Source: Clostridium magnum DSM 2767 (lineage in GTDB: Bacteria; Bacillota; Clostridia; Clostridiales; Clostridiaceae). From it: a DNA stretch of 64,000 bases. The notes under the pieces are model-generated. The model did not search any database, had not been told where the DNA came from, and saw only the letters and a list, made by a program, of their open reading frames with translations. Positions 8,934 to 17,365 of the stretch are shown here, piece after piece (position 1 is the first letter of the stretch; every line of letters begins with the position of its first letter). Both the position numbers and the translations under genes were made by a program. The DNA lies in NCBI RefSeq assembly GCF_001623875.1, contig NZ_LWAE01000003.1:1-64000 (forward strand), written 5' to 3'.

Positions 8934-10311
8934 TGTTGTTGAACAATGGAATGAGACCTTATTTTGGTGGCGTAAGAAGGAGATATGCAATGCCGTCGAG
9001 CAGCCAAGACATTATTGTGCTCTTGGAGCTCAGCAGACCGTTATAGCAATTAACAAAGCAGTTCCAATACTTCATTCAGGTCCAGGTTGTGGATATAAAC
9101 TCTTCCGTGGGTTAAGCACAGAATCAGGATATCAAGGATCAGGATATACTGGAGGAAGTTCTATGCCCTGTACAAACTCAACAGAAAAAGAAGTTGTATT
9201 TGGTGGAGAAGATAGATTGAGAGAAGTAATAGACGGGGCATTAAAGGTTTTAAATGGTGATTTGTTTGTTGTATTAACTGGATGTACTGCAGATATAGTC
9301 GGTGATGATGTAGGACAGGTAGTCAAAGAATATCAGCAAAAAGGCATACCAATAGTTTATGCAGAAACTGGTGGATTTAAAGGAACAAATTATAAAGGAC
9401 ATGAAATTGTAATTGAAGCTATAATAAATCAGTTTGTTGGAGATGTTCAAGTTAAAAAAGAAAAAGGATTGGTAAATGTTTGGGCATCCGTTCCCTATCA
9501 AGATAGTTTTTGGTCTGGCAATTTAGGTGAAATAAAGCATTTGTTGGAAAGTATAGGATTAAGGGCAAATATACTTTTTGGACCAGAATCTGAAGGAGTG
9601 AAAGAGTGGAAAAGCATTCCTAATGCAGAGTTTAATTTAGTGTTATCACCTTGGGTAGGCCTAAAAACTGCTCAATTATTGAAAAGTAAATATGGTACAC
9701 CTTATTTGCACTATCCTGTTATGCCTATAGGTGCAAATGAAACTAGTAAATTCTTAAGGAGAATTGGAGAATTTGCTGGTCTGGATAAGGAAAGAATTGA
9801 AAACTTCATTAAAAAAGAAGAAAAAAAGTTTTACTATTATATTATAAGAGCGGTAGATTTCTTTACTGAATTCCGATTTGGTATAGCAGACCGGTTCTTT
9901 AATGTAAATGACTCTTATTACGCTATCGGTCTTAGTAAGTTTTTAGTACATGAGCTTGGTATTTTACCAGGGGAACAGTATATTACAGAGGATACACCGG
10001 AAGAATATCAGGAATCTATAATAAATGAATTTAAAAATTTAACCCCATATTCTTCAACCAAGGTTACATTTGAGGTTGATGGTGGAAAGATAACTCAAAA
10101 GCTGAGGGAATATGATTACGATGGACATGTACCTTTAATTTTAGGAAGCTCCTGGGATATAGAAGTCGCACAAATGAAAAATGGATTTTGGTTTAACATA
10201 TCTTTGCCAGTGATGCATAGATTAGTTTTAGATAGGAGCTACATTGGATATAGTGGAGGTCTTCGATTAGCAGAAGATATATATGATAGTATTTTACAAA
10301 CATATAAATAG
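8926..10311 (+). CDS. Nitrogenase-like component 1, beta (NifK-like) subunit
   Basis: 461 residues, TTG start at 8926 with GGGAGGGAGC upstream, overlapping the alpha gene's stop. Three cysteines fit the beta-side P-cluster ligands: Cys31 (PRHYCALGA), Cys55 (HSGPGCGYKLF) and Cys120 (VLTGCTADIVGDD). Length is shorter than classical NifK (about 520), which agrees with group-IV-type relatives. It should pair with the alpha subunit to bridge the P-cluster. A hairpin follows at 10334, separating it from the reductase gene. VnfK/AnfK were considered but there is no delta-subunit (AnfG/VnfG) gene. Confidence 0.87.
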   Translation: MSNVVEQWNETLFWWRKKEICNAVEQPRHYCALGAQQTVIAINKAVPILHSGPGCGYKLFRGLSTESGYQGSGYTGGSSMPCTNSTEKEVVFGGEDRLREVIDGALKVLNGDLFVVLTGCTADIVGDDVGQVVKEYQQKGIPIVYAETGGFKGTNYKGHEIVIEAIINQFVGDVQVKKEKGLVNVWASVPYQDSFWSGNLGEIKHLLESIGLRANILFGPESEGVKEWKSIPNAEFNLVLSPWVGLKTAQLLKSKYGTPYLHYPVMPIGANETSKFLRRIGEFAGLDKERIENFIKKEEKKFYYYIIRAVDFFTEFRFGIADRFFNVNDSYYAIGLSKFLVHELGILPGEQYITEDTPEEYQESIINEFKNLTPYSSTKVTFEVDGGKITQKLREYDYDGHVPLILGSSWDIEVAQMKNGFWFNISLPVMHRLVLDRSYIGYSGGLRLAEDIYDSILQTYK

Positions 10312-10333
10312 AAGAGAAAACTATATTATTAAA

Positions 10334-10369
10334 AAAGGTCACATTTCATTTAAGTGAAGTATGACCTTT
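10334..10369 (+). promoter_or_regulatory. Hairpin between beta-subunit and reductase genes
   Basis: Imperfect 15-bp stem beginning AAAGGTCA and closing TGACCTTT, with no long T run. It lies in the 137-base gap, so it may attenuate read-through or protect mRNA ends, giving different amounts of component 1 and the reductase. Confidence 0.5.
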
Positions 10370-10448
10370 GGAATATATAGTTTAGTACATCATTTTTTAA
10401 GAAATGAAACTGCATCAGTCTATTCGGATTATAGAAGGAGTGATTGAA

Positions 10449-11297
10449 ATGACGAAAAAAGTTAAAGGAATTGCAATATATGGTAAGGGTGGAATAGGAA
10501 AGTCCACAACCACTTCAAATATAAGCGCAGCATTAGCAAAGATGGGGTATAAGGTTATGCAATTTGGTTGTGACCCTAAAAGCGATTCAACAAATACCTT
10601 AAGAAATGGTACCTATATTCCTACAGTTTTGGATACCTTGAGGGAAAAGAATAAAGTAAATGCACATGATGTGATTTTTGAAGGCTTTAATGGGGTTTAC
10701 TGCGTAGAGTCTGGTGGACCAGCACCAGGAGTTGGATGTGCAGGGAGAGGTATTATTACAGCAGTGCAGCTTTTTAAGCAGCAAAGGATTTTTGAAGAAT
10801 TAGATTTAGATTATGTAATATATGATGTTTTAGGTGATGTAGTTTGCGGAGGTTTTGCAGTTCCTATAAGAGAGGGAATAGCAGAGCATGTATTTACAGT
10901 CTCTTCCTCGGATTTTATGTCTATTTATGCTTCAAATAATCTATTCAAAGGCATTAAGAAATATTCTAATTCCGGTGGGGCTTTACTGGGCGGTATTATA
11001 GGAAATTCTATTAATAGACCTTATGATAGACAAATACTTGATGATTTTGCAGAAAACACAAACACTCAAATAATGGAATATGTACCAAGGTCAGTTACAG
11101 TAACCCATAGTGAGCTTCAAGGTAAAACTACTGTTGAAGTTGCACCGGATTCAGAGCAGGCAAAAATTTATACTAGATTAGCGGAGAAAATAGCTAGTCA
11201 TACTGAGTCAAAAGTACCTTCTCCTTTAGGGGTTCAAGAACTTAGGGATTGGGGTAAGCAATGGGCTGATTGCTTACTAGCGCAAGAGGTAAATTAA
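10449..11297 (+). CDS. NifH-like nitrogenase reductase (Fe protein)
   Basis: 282 residues from the ATG at 10449, which follows AAGGAG; an upstream in-frame start at 10404 lacks a site. P-loop GKGGIGKST at residues 12-20. Cys97 (GVGCAGRG) and Cys133 (GDVVCGGFA) match the two ligands each NifH subunit gives to the shared 4Fe-4S cluster, and Arg100 matches the ADP-ribosylated arginine. It should be the ATP-dependent electron donor to the D/K-like complex. The motif YGKGGIGKSTTTSNISAAL is very close to true NifH. BchL/CfbC-type reductases are the alternatives, but the neighbouring NifB-like gene argues for a complex-cofactor system. Confidence 0.92.
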   Translation: MTKKVKGIAIYGKGGIGKSTTTSNISAALAKMGYKVMQFGCDPKSDSTNTLRNGTYIPTVLDTLREKNKVNAHDVIFEGFNGVYCVESGGPAPGVGCAGRGIITAVQLFKQQRIFEELDLDYVIYDVLGDVVCGGFAVPIREGIAEHVFTVSSSDFMSIYASNNLFKGIKKYSNSGGALLGGIIGNSINRPYDRQILDDFAENTNTQIMEYVPRSVTVTHSELQGKTTVEVAPDSEQAKIYTRLAEKIASHTESKVPSPLGVQELRDWGKQWADCLLAQEVN

Positions 11298-11314
11298 AAT
11301 AAGGGGAAAATATT

Positions 11315-12208
11315 ATGCGAAATATATATGGAAATAAAAATACAGACTTTTCCCATCTTTCAAAAATACATCCTTGTTTAAGTAGGGAAGCCAATTCAAA
11401 TTCTGCTAGAGTTCATCTTCCAGTAAGTGCTGCTTGTAATATACAGTGTAAATTCTGTAAGAGGGACTGCAATAATAATGAAGAAAGACCGGGCGTTGCA
11501 AAGGGAATATTAGCTCCAAAGGATGCACTGAAAACAATAAAAAAGGCTTTAGAGCTTTGTCCCCAAATAACAGTAGTTGGAATAGCAGGCCCAGGAGATA
11601 CACTAGCAACTCCAGATGCTATTGAAACCTTTAAAATTATTGATAAGGAATATCCAAGTCTTGTAAAATGCCTCAGTACTAATGGACTTTTACTTTATAA
11701 GTATGCACAGGATATTTATGATGCAGGAGTAAGGACTGTTACTGTTACTGTAAATGCTGTAGATCCATACATCCAAAGCCGGATTATATCCTATATAGTA
11801 TATAAAGGTAAGAAGTATTATGGCGAAGAAGCAGCACAAATTCTTATAGATAATCAGTTAAGAGGCATAAATAAAATGAGTAAGTTTGGAGCTATAGTAA
11901 AGGTAAATTCTGTGTTGATTCCAGGTATCAATGATGAACATATAGCTAAAATAGCAAAGACTGTCAAAGATGCTGGGGCATTTTTATATAATATAATACC
12001 CCTTATACCTGAACATGAACTAAGTCATATCTCAGCTCCTAGCTGCGAACAATTAGATAAAGCAAGAATAGCAGCAGAGGAATATATCCAGGTTTTTAGG
12101 CATTGTAAACACTGTCGAGCAGATGCCTGTGGTATACCTGGTAAGAAGGATTTTTCTAATAAACTTTATGAAACACATAATTATCTTGAAACTTTCTCTC
12201 ATGGGTAA
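11315..12208 (+). CDS. NifB-like radical SAM cofactor-maturation protein
   Basis: 297 residues. Radical-SAM motif CNIQCKFC with Cys41, Cys45 and Cys48, followed by ERPGV as in NifB. N-terminal HPC and C-terminal CKHCRADACG match the extra cysteine regions that bind the K-cluster in NifB. There is no fused NifX domain; a separate NifX-like gene follows. NifB makes the carbide-centred 8Fe core (NifB-co) from 4Fe-4S units and S-adenosylmethionine. Its presence implies that the D/K-like enzyme carries a NifB-derived cofactor rather than a simple 4Fe-4S/tetrapyrrole site. MarB of methylthio-alkane reductase systems is the same type of protein. Confidence 0.87.
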   Translation: MRNIYGNKNTDFSHLSKIHPCLSREANSNSARVHLPVSAACNIQCKFCKRDCNNNEERPGVAKGILAPKDALKTIKKALELCPQITVVGIAGPGDTLATPDAIETFKIIDKEYPSLVKCLSTNGLLLYKYAQDIYDAGVRTVTVTVNAVDPYIQSRIISYIVYKGKKYYGEEAAQILIDNQLRGINKMSKFGAIVKVNSVLIPGINDEHIAKIAKTVKDAGAFLYNIIPLIPEHELSHISAPSCEQLDKARIAAEEYIQVFRHCKHCRADACGIPGKKDFSNKLYETHNYLETFSHG

Positions 12209-12306
12209 TGTACTAAAGCACCTTGAAAAAATAACTAGTAATTTTATAATCTATTTTATTTCAGATGCCTAAAATATTTAAAAGTTATAATTTTTGGGGA
12301 GGATAT

Positions 12307-12636
12307 ATGATGTCATTGAGAGTAGCTGTTGCAAGTAGTGATGGTATAACGGTAAACGAACATTTTGGAAAAGCAAGTAGGTTTTTGATATTTGATATTA
12401 AATACGATTTAGTTGAACTGATAGAAGAGAGGAATACTATCCCTATTTGTAGAACTAATGGACATGTAGAAGAAAAAATTGATGAAACTATTAAGCTTAT
12501 TTCTGATTGTGAGGTTGTGTTAGTTAGTAAAATTGGAATGGGTCCAGAACTAGCTCTTCAAGGCAAAGGCATAAAGGTTTTTGAAATATCTATGGAAATA
12601 AATAAGGCTTTGGAGAGGTTCACTAAATTTGTGTAA
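12307..12636 (+). CDS. NifX/NafY-type iron-sulfur cofactor-binding protein
   Basis: 109 residues from the ATG at 12307 (GGGGAGG upstream); the longer frame from 12265 has no site. Dinitrogenase iron-molybdenum cofactor biosynthesis family: VAVASSDGITVNEHFGKASRFLIFDI near the start and GPELALQGKGIKVFEI near the end. Such proteins hold NifB-co or related clusters in transit. It is the last gene of the cluster, 98 bases after the NifB-like gene, and a strong inverted repeat follows. The role in this specific system is inferred from position. Confidence 0.82.
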   Translation: MMSLRVAVASSDGITVNEHFGKASRFLIFDIKYDLVELIEERNTIPICRTNGHVEEKIDETIKLISDCEVVLVSKIGMGPELALQGKGIKVFEISMEINKALERFTKFV

Positions 12637-12657
12637 AAATTTTAATAAATGATCTAC

Positions 12658-12714
12658 ATACCCCTCTTATTGTCAACTAAACTAAGAAATAATAGTTGAC
12701 AATAAGAGGGGTAT
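12658..12714. repeat. 21-bp perfect inverted repeat between NifX-like gene and bioY
   Basis: Arms 12658-12678 and 12694-12714 are perfect complements around a 15-base loop. The inner part is a BirA operator; the outer CCCCTCTTA/TAAGAGGGG extends the stem and could let the RNA end the upstream transcript, although there is no T run. Confidence 0.7.
12670..12702 (+). promoter_or_regulatory. BirA (biotin repressor) operator
   Basis: Half-sites TTGTCAACT and AGTTGACAA separated by 15 bases, the 9-N(14-16)-9 arrangement of Firmicute BirA sites. It sits just upstream of bioY and overlaps the promoter -35. Sequence and context agree; binding is inferred. Confidence 0.78.
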
Positions 12715-12724
12715 AGTTTATTAT
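12696..12724 (+). promoter_or_regulatory. bioY promoter
   Basis: TTGACA (12696-12701) and TATTAT (12719-12724) with 17-base spacing. The -35 lies inside the right BirA half-site, so bound BirA would block RNA polymerase. Confidence 0.7.
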
Positions 12725-12763
12725 TGGTATGTCTAGACAAACATTGTAATGAAAGGATAATTT

Positions 12764-13318
12764 ATGATGAGAACAAGAAGTTTAATTTTAGTATCAATAT
12801 TTGCGGCTTTAACCGCAATAGGAGCCTTTATTAGAGTACCGATTCCTTATGTACCCTTTACTCTACAATATCTATTTTGTGCTTTAGCAGGTATAATTTT
12901 AGGGGCAAGATTAGGAGCATTATCTCAATTACTTTATGTGGTTATTGGGCTTATTGGAATACCAGTGTTTACTGAAGGTGGAGGACTTTACTATATATTT
13001 AAACCTACTTTTGGATATCTCATAGGATTTATAGTAGCAGCTTATGTTATAGGTAAAATAAAAGATAATATTAAAGAATTAACTTTTCTTAAGGCCATAT
13101 TTGCACTGCTTTTAGGTTTGTTTTTCATATACTTATTTGGAGTTCTATATTTGTATGCTATTTATAATTTATATTTAGGAAAAAACATTTCTTTATATTT
13201 TGCATTTTTTTATGGATTTGTAGTTTGTATAGCTGGAGACCTTTTACTAACTGTTTTTGTAGCATACATTTCAATAAAAATACTGCCTATATTAAGGAAA
13301 AGTGGTTATGTTGATTGA
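12764..13318 (+). CDS. bioY: BioY biotin transporter, substrate-binding subunit
   Basis: 184 residues, almost entirely hydrophobic, about six membrane segments. BioY signatures include IPYVPFTLQYLFCALAGIIL and GRLG-like ARLGALSQLLYVVIGLIGIP. BioY is the S-component of ECF-type biotin uptake, working with EcfAAT subunits encoded elsewhere. AAAGGA lies ahead of the first ATG; the second ATG three bases on is also possible. Control by the BirA operator immediately upstream fits biotin-responsive expression. It heads a biotin operon broken downstream by an IS110-family element. Confidence 0.92.
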   Translation: MMRTRSLILVSIFAALTAIGAFIRVPIPYVPFTLQYLFCALAGIILGARLGALSQLLYVVIGLIGIPVFTEGGGLYYIFKPTFGYLIGFIVAAYVIGKIKDNIKELTFLKAIFALLLGLFFIYLFGVLYLYAIYNLYLGKNISLYFAFFYGFVVCIAGDLLLTVFVAYISIKILPILRKSGYVD

Positions 13319-13341
13319 AAAGTAAATAGGAGGAATAGAAT

Positions 13342-13392
13342 ATGACAGAAACTATAAAGAGCTTAGAAAAGATGACTAAAGCAATTTGGTAA
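13342..13392 (+). pseudogene. Short RBS-led reading frame, likely start of a disrupted gene
   Basis: ATG behind a perfect AGGAGG, giving 16 codons (MTETIKSLEKMTKAIW) and then TAA. Such a strong site leading to a tiny frame right before an insertion sequence suggests the remaining 5' end of a gene, plausibly the bioB expected between bioY and bioD. The identity as bioB is inference from position, not sequence match. Confidence 0.35.
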
Positions 13393-13499
13393 TATGTCAA
13401 GAACAAAATGAAAAGAAAATCAAATGATTTCTTTAAAAATGGGTAACCTTAATAAACATACAGTCCAATGAGAAAGTATGTTCGTATAATTTATATAGA

Positions 13500-14774
13500 T
13501 TAATCTACTCTATTTGAAGAGTAGAGCTGATTTTTAGCCAGCAATCCAAAAATCATACGAATAAGTTTACGAGATGTTAGCGCGAGTGCTCGTTTGTGCT
13601 GATGTGTAGTTACTTCAGCAAATTTCTTCTGATAGAACTCTTGATATTCAGGAATATGGCAAACAACACTTCCTGCAGCTTCTATGAGATAATAGCGTAA
13701 ATAACGGTTACCAGCTTTGTTCATAGGTGTATTTTCAGCTTTAAAACCTCCAGATTGATTTTCTTTCCACACGATGCCAGCGTATTTAGCAATAGCATCA
13801 TTACTAGGAAATGCATGCACACTTCCTAATTCAGCAAGAATGCCACTGGAGTAAACAGGGCCAAAACCAGGAATAGACATTAATATTTTGTATTCCACAG
13901 GATTCATTCCCATAACAGCTTTTTCAATGGCTTTGTTAATACCTTTAAGTTCTTTATCAAAAGCCTGAATACAGTTGAAAGAACAAGCAATAGAGGTTGT
14001 TAATGGCTCATACAAACATTTATCAAGACGGTATGAATTACGTGCAGCTTGCTGCAAAATTTCAGCAGTCATCTGAGGATTAGAAATCCTTTTCCGACTT
14101 TTTCTATTGACGAAGTCAACAAGTTCTTCAATTGATGTATTTGCAATATCTTCGGAAGATAGAAATTCAGTAAGTATTGAAGATGCGGTAGCACCGTATT
14201 TATTAGAAAAAGGATGATCTTCTCCCTGTAATAATGCAAATTCGCTGAACTTAAGAAATACATTGGATAACATGTAAGTTTTTTCTCTAGTTAAGCATTC
14301 AACAATATGAAGTCTGTGCCTTGTAAGTCTTTGCAGAGCAAGATATTGAGAACCACGCCAAGGTTCAATATGAATTCTGCCAACTCTTGCAAAGTCAGCA
14401 ATAACAAAAGAGTCAATGCCATCATTTTTATCAAGAGAATTAAAGGATTCTTTGTAGTTAGCAACTTCCTTAGGATTCAAGCAGTAAACATAAGGTTTGT
14501 AAGTCATAAGTTTTTCACTAGCAGATAAAAAATTGGCTATATGTACTCCATAAAAGGAAGTAGATTCTAAGCCGATTATAACAGCTTTAAAAGTATTGTT
14601 TTCTAAAACCTTAACAAGCATGGATTCAAGTTGCTCTGCACCAAATTGCGTATTAGGAACAGGTTTCATCTTAATCAAGAATTCCTGTTCAAAATTAATA
14701 GCAGAGACAACATTTTGTCTCGCACCAATATCGATACCAACAAATAGAGTTGATAAGTAATCTAATTTCTTCAT
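13500..14774 (-). CDS. IS110-family transposase (DEDD recombinase)
   Basis: 424 residues from the ATG at 14774 (AAAGGTGGTG upstream; a TTG at 14792 overlaps that site). The N-terminal RuvC-like DEDD domain starts FVGIDIGARQN (Asp15) and continues with GLESTSFYG and the KNDGIDSFVIADFAR acidic cluster. The C-terminal Transposase_20 domain has the PGFGPVYSSGILAELG and NQSGGFK motifs, the latter near the catalytic serine region. Length and domains are complete, so it may be active. The element lies across the biotin operon in the opposite orientation. Confidence 0.93.
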   Translation of the reverse strand: MKKLDYLSTLFVGIDIGARQNVVSAINFEQEFLIKMKPVPNTQFGAEQLESMLVKVLENNTFKAVIIGLESTSFYGVHIANFLSASEKLMTYKPYVYCLNPKEVANYKESFNSLDKNDGIDSFVIADFARVGRIHIEPWRGSQYLALQRLTRHRLHIVECLTREKTYMLSNVFLKFSEFALLQGEDHPFSNKYGATASSILTEFLSSEDIANTSIEELVDFVNRKSRKRISNPQMTAEILQQAARNSYRLDKCLYEPLTTSIACSFNCIQAFDKELKGINKAIEKAVMGMNPVEYKILMSIPGFGPVYSSGILAELGSVHAFPSNDAIAKYAGIVWKENQSGGFKAENTPMNKAGNRYLRYYLIEAAGSVVCHIPEYQEFYQKKFAEVTTHQHKRALALTSRKLIRMIFGLLAKNQLYSSNRVD

Positions 14775-15060
14775 GAAATCACCACCTTTCAAAAATAATG
14801 AGGAAATTAGAAAGGATTATCCTAATCCAAAGTACTAACTGCAACCTCGCGTAATTAGCATTCATCCAGACGCAAAACCTTGCTGGTGGCTGCGAAAGGA
14901 GATGCAACATTTGTGTAAGCAGAATATGATACTTTGGTCAGGCTGCAAGCTTTACAGGCAATAACACAATGTGTTTTGCAGGAGGAATACAGCAGTAACC
15001 TTCGCTAAAGTTCCGTTATGACTATTTTAGCATTAGAAAATCCTTTAATAAATAGTAGGT
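14775..15060 (-). ncRNA. Candidate IS110 bridge RNA region
   Basis: Non-coding DNA upstream of the transposase, read on the same strand, with comparatively high G+C and no ORF. In IS110-group elements this end encodes the bridge RNA whose loops pair with target and donor DNA. Exact RNA boundaries and loops were not resolved by eye; the call rests on position and family. Confidence 0.4.
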
Positions 15061-15167
15061 TAAAACAGTATAGATCGGAAAGTATAAGAATCAGCAATAC
15101 TGAATTGGGAGAATCCCCACTAGAAAAATTGAGATGCTTTCTTAATCTATACAAAATATAAAAAATA

Positions 15168-15207
15168 AATAAGTTTATAGGCAGTAAATAACTGCTATAA
15201 ACTTATT
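15168..15207 (+). repeat. Hairpin just before bioD
   Basis: Arms 15168-15185 and 15191-15207 are complementary apart from one bulged G. It ends 4 bases before the recognisable bioD coding sequence. It could be an element end or an attenuator. The half-sites are in the wrong orientation for BirA. Confidence 0.55.
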
Positions 15208-15930
15208 ATACGAGGAGTATTTATAGTTGGAACAGATACCAATGTAGGAAAAACCATTATAACATCAGCACTTATGCATGTCCTTAGAGGGAGTGGTTAT
15301 AAGGCTACATATTTTAAAGCAGCATTAAGTGGTGCCGTAGAGATAGGTGACAAACTTATTCCAGTTGACACAAAGCTTGTTGGTGAGGTGAGTAACCTAA
15401 AGGAAAGCTATGAAAATACCACACCTTATGTTTATAAAACTGCGGTATCACCCCATCTTGCAGCGAAGCTTGAGAATAAATCAATTGATCTAAATGTGAT
15501 AGAAGAAAAATACTCTTATTTAAAGGAACATTACGATTATATAATTGCTGAAGGTAGCGGTGGAATAGTATGTCCATTGATAGATGACGAAAGAGGATTG
15601 TATTTACTTGAGAATCTTATTAAAGATTTGAATATGAGCGTCATTATTGTAGCAAGAGCTGAATTAGGCACAATAAATCACACTGTGTTAACAGTAAAAT
15701 ATATAGAAGCATTAGGAATAAAAATTAAAGGAATCATAATAAACAACTATAAAAAAAGCTTACTTTATGATGATAACATAAATTTAATAAAAAAGTTAAC
15801 TAAACTACCTATCATAGGCAAATTTGAAAATATTGAAGGTTTAAAAGATGACAGTATAGAAGCTATACGAGTAAATGCAGATAAAGCTTTTAATGTAGAG
15901 AAGATAATAGAATGGATGGATTATTTATAA
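15205..15930 (+). CDS. bioD: Dethiobiotin synthase BioD, start codon lost or non-standard
   Basis: Coding sequence for BioD is clear from 15211: RGVFIVGTDTNVGKT holds the P-loop, followed by KAALSGAV-type substrate residues and EGSGGIVCPL. BioD uses ATP and CO2 to close the ureido ring of 7,8-diaminopelargonate. No ATG, GTG or TTG lies in frame between the stop at 15178 and the P-loop; the first ATG (15274) would remove it. An ATT or ATA (15205/15208) would be needed. The 5' end was probably altered by the upstream insertion. The rest is intact, about 240 residues, and bioA follows 18 bases later. Confidence 0.75.
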   Translation: MIRGVFIVGTDTNVGKTIITSALMHVLRGSGYKATYFKAALSGAVEIGDKLIPVDTKLVGEVSNLKESYENTTPYVYKTAVSPHLAAKLENKSIDLNVIEEKYSYLKEHYDYIIAEGSGGIVCPLIDDERGLYLLENLIKDLNMSVIIVARAELGTINHTVLTVKYIEALGIKIKGIIINNYKKSLLYDDNINLIKKLTKLPIIGKFENIEGLKDDSIEAIRVNADKAFNVEKIIEWMDYL

Positions 15931-15948
15931 TAATTAGGAGGTATAGGT

Positions 15949-17310
15949 ATGAATAGTTATGTAGAAAAGGACTTGCAGTATATATGGCATCCCTGTGCGC
16001 AGATGAAAGATTATGAAGAATTGAATCCAATAGTCATTGAAAAAGGTGAAGGGGTTTGGCTCTATGATATAAATGGAAAAAGGTATTTAGACTGTATATC
16101 ATCTTGGTGGACAAACACTTTAGGGCACAGCAACAAAAGAATTAATGAAGCTATAAAAAAACAGATAGACAACATTGAGCATGTTATATTTGCAAATTTC
16201 TCAAATAAGCCTGCTATTGAGTTAGCAGAAAAGTTGGTAAAAATAACACCAAATAAACTTAAGAAGGTGTTTTTCTCAGACAATGGGTCTTCAGCTGTAG
16301 AAATAGCTTTAAAGATGAGTTTTCACTATAATATGCAAAGAGGAAATGTTAAAAAGAAAAAGTTTGTAGCACTTAGTGACGCTTATCATGGAGAAACTCT
16401 AGGGGCTCTGTCTGTTTGTGATATAGATGAATTTAATACGGTATACAAGCCTCTTTTGTTAGATACTATAAGGGTGGAGGGCCCTGATTGCTATAGATGT
16501 ACATATAATAGAGATAGTTGTCATGCTGAATGTTTTGGAAATATGGAAAAGTGTATGATAGAAAATAATCAGGAGATAAGTGCTGTGATAGTGGAGCCTA
16601 TGGTTCAAGGGGCTGCAGGCATGAAAATTTACTCTCCAATTTACTTAAAGAAGCTGCGCAAACTTTGTGATGAGTACGATATACATCTTATTTTAGATGA
16701 GATTGCTGTAGGCTTTGGAAGAACAGGAGAGATGTTTGCTTGCAATCATGCTAAAATAAGTCCGGACTTTATGTGTTTATCAAAGGGTATTTCTGCTGGA
16801 TATATGCCAATGTCAGTAGTAATGACAACAGATGAGGTTTATAATTGCTTCTATGGTGACTATAAGGATCGAAAATCCTTTTTGCATAGTCATACCTATT
16901 CAGGTAATGCTATGGCCTGTGCTATTGCTTTAGAAAACCTAAAAATATTTGAAGAAGAAAATATAATAGAGCAAAATAAGAAAAAAGGTGAATTTATAAA
17001 AAAACTTACACTAGAAAAAGCTAAGCTTTCAAATTATATTGGTGAAGTGAGAAGTCTAGGTATGATAACAGCTATCGAAATAGTGAGAGATAAGGAAACA
17101 AAAGAAGGGTATCCTTGGCATATGAGAGTAGGCTATGAAATTTATAAGATTGCTCTTAGAAAGGGCTTAGTGCTAAGACCCATAGGAAATGTACTCTATT
17201 TTATTCCGCCATATATTATTAATGAAGATGAAATAGAATTTATGGTCAATACTTGTTTTCAAAGCATTGAAGAATATTTTAAAAGCAACACCTTTAAGGT
17301 TTACAACTAG
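15949..17310 (+). CDS. bioA: Adenosylmethionine-8-amino-7-oxononanoate aminotransferase BioA
   Basis: 453 residues with AGGAGG before the ATG. Class-III PLP aminotransferase. BioA hallmarks are [12 protein letters not shown] at the N-terminus, [14 protein letters not shown], and the PLP lysine in [14 protein letters not shown]. It transfers the amino group of S-adenosylmethionine to KAPA, giving diaminopelargonate for BioD. It sits directly downstream of bioD and completes a bioY-(bioB lost)-bioD-bioA locus. Intact and of normal length; expression now depends on promoters within or downstream of the insertion element. Confidence 0.93.
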   Translation: MNSYVEKDLQYIWHPCAQMKDYEELNPIVIEKGEGVWLYDINGKRYLDCISSWWTNTLGHSNKRINEAIKKQIDNIEHVIFANFSNKPAIELAEKLVKITPNKLKKVFFSDNGSSAVEIALKMSFHYNMQRGNVKKKKFVALSDAYHGETLGALSVCDIDEFNTVYKPLLLDTIRVEGPDCYRCTYNRDSCHAECFGNMEKCMIENNQEISAVIVEPMVQGAAGMKIYSPIYLKKLRKLCDEYDIHLILDEIAVGFGRTGEMFACNHAKISPDFMCLSKGISAGYMPMSVVMTTDEVYNCFYGDYKDRKSFLHSHTYSGNAMACAIALENLKIFEEENIIEQNKKKGEFIKKLTLEKAKLSNYIGEVRSLGMITAIEIVRDKETKEGYPWHMRVGYEIYKIALRKGLVLRPIGNVLYFIPPYIINEDEIEFMVNTCFQSIEEYFKSNTFKVYN

Positions 17311-17365
17311 TTTGTTGTGTTGTAATATTATGTTAATAACTATTATTCTGAGGGGGTAACTAAAT

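Larger units (their letters stand above)
13440..15170 (-). mobile_element. IS110-family insertion element, ends approximate
   Basis: Includes the transposase and a long 5' non-coding end (14775 to about 15170) that is richer in G+C than its surroundings. IS110 elements usually lack terminal inverted repeats and target duplications, so I could not fix the ends. Left end probably 13393-13499, right end before the bioD coding sequence at 15211. Confidence 0.65.

Noticed and set aside
10404..10448. Upstream start of the NifH-like gene
   Set aside because: AAGGAG lies just before the ATG at 10449, and the extra 15 residues match no NifH.
7461..12636. Calling the cluster a molybdenum, vanadium or iron-only nitrogenase operon
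   Set aside because: No nifE/N/V, no delta subunit, short beta subunit, and no His at the His442 position by eye.
15168..15207. Second BirA operator before bioD
   Set aside because: The half-sites point the wrong way (AAGTTTATA...TATAAACTT) and lack the TTGT...ACAA ends.
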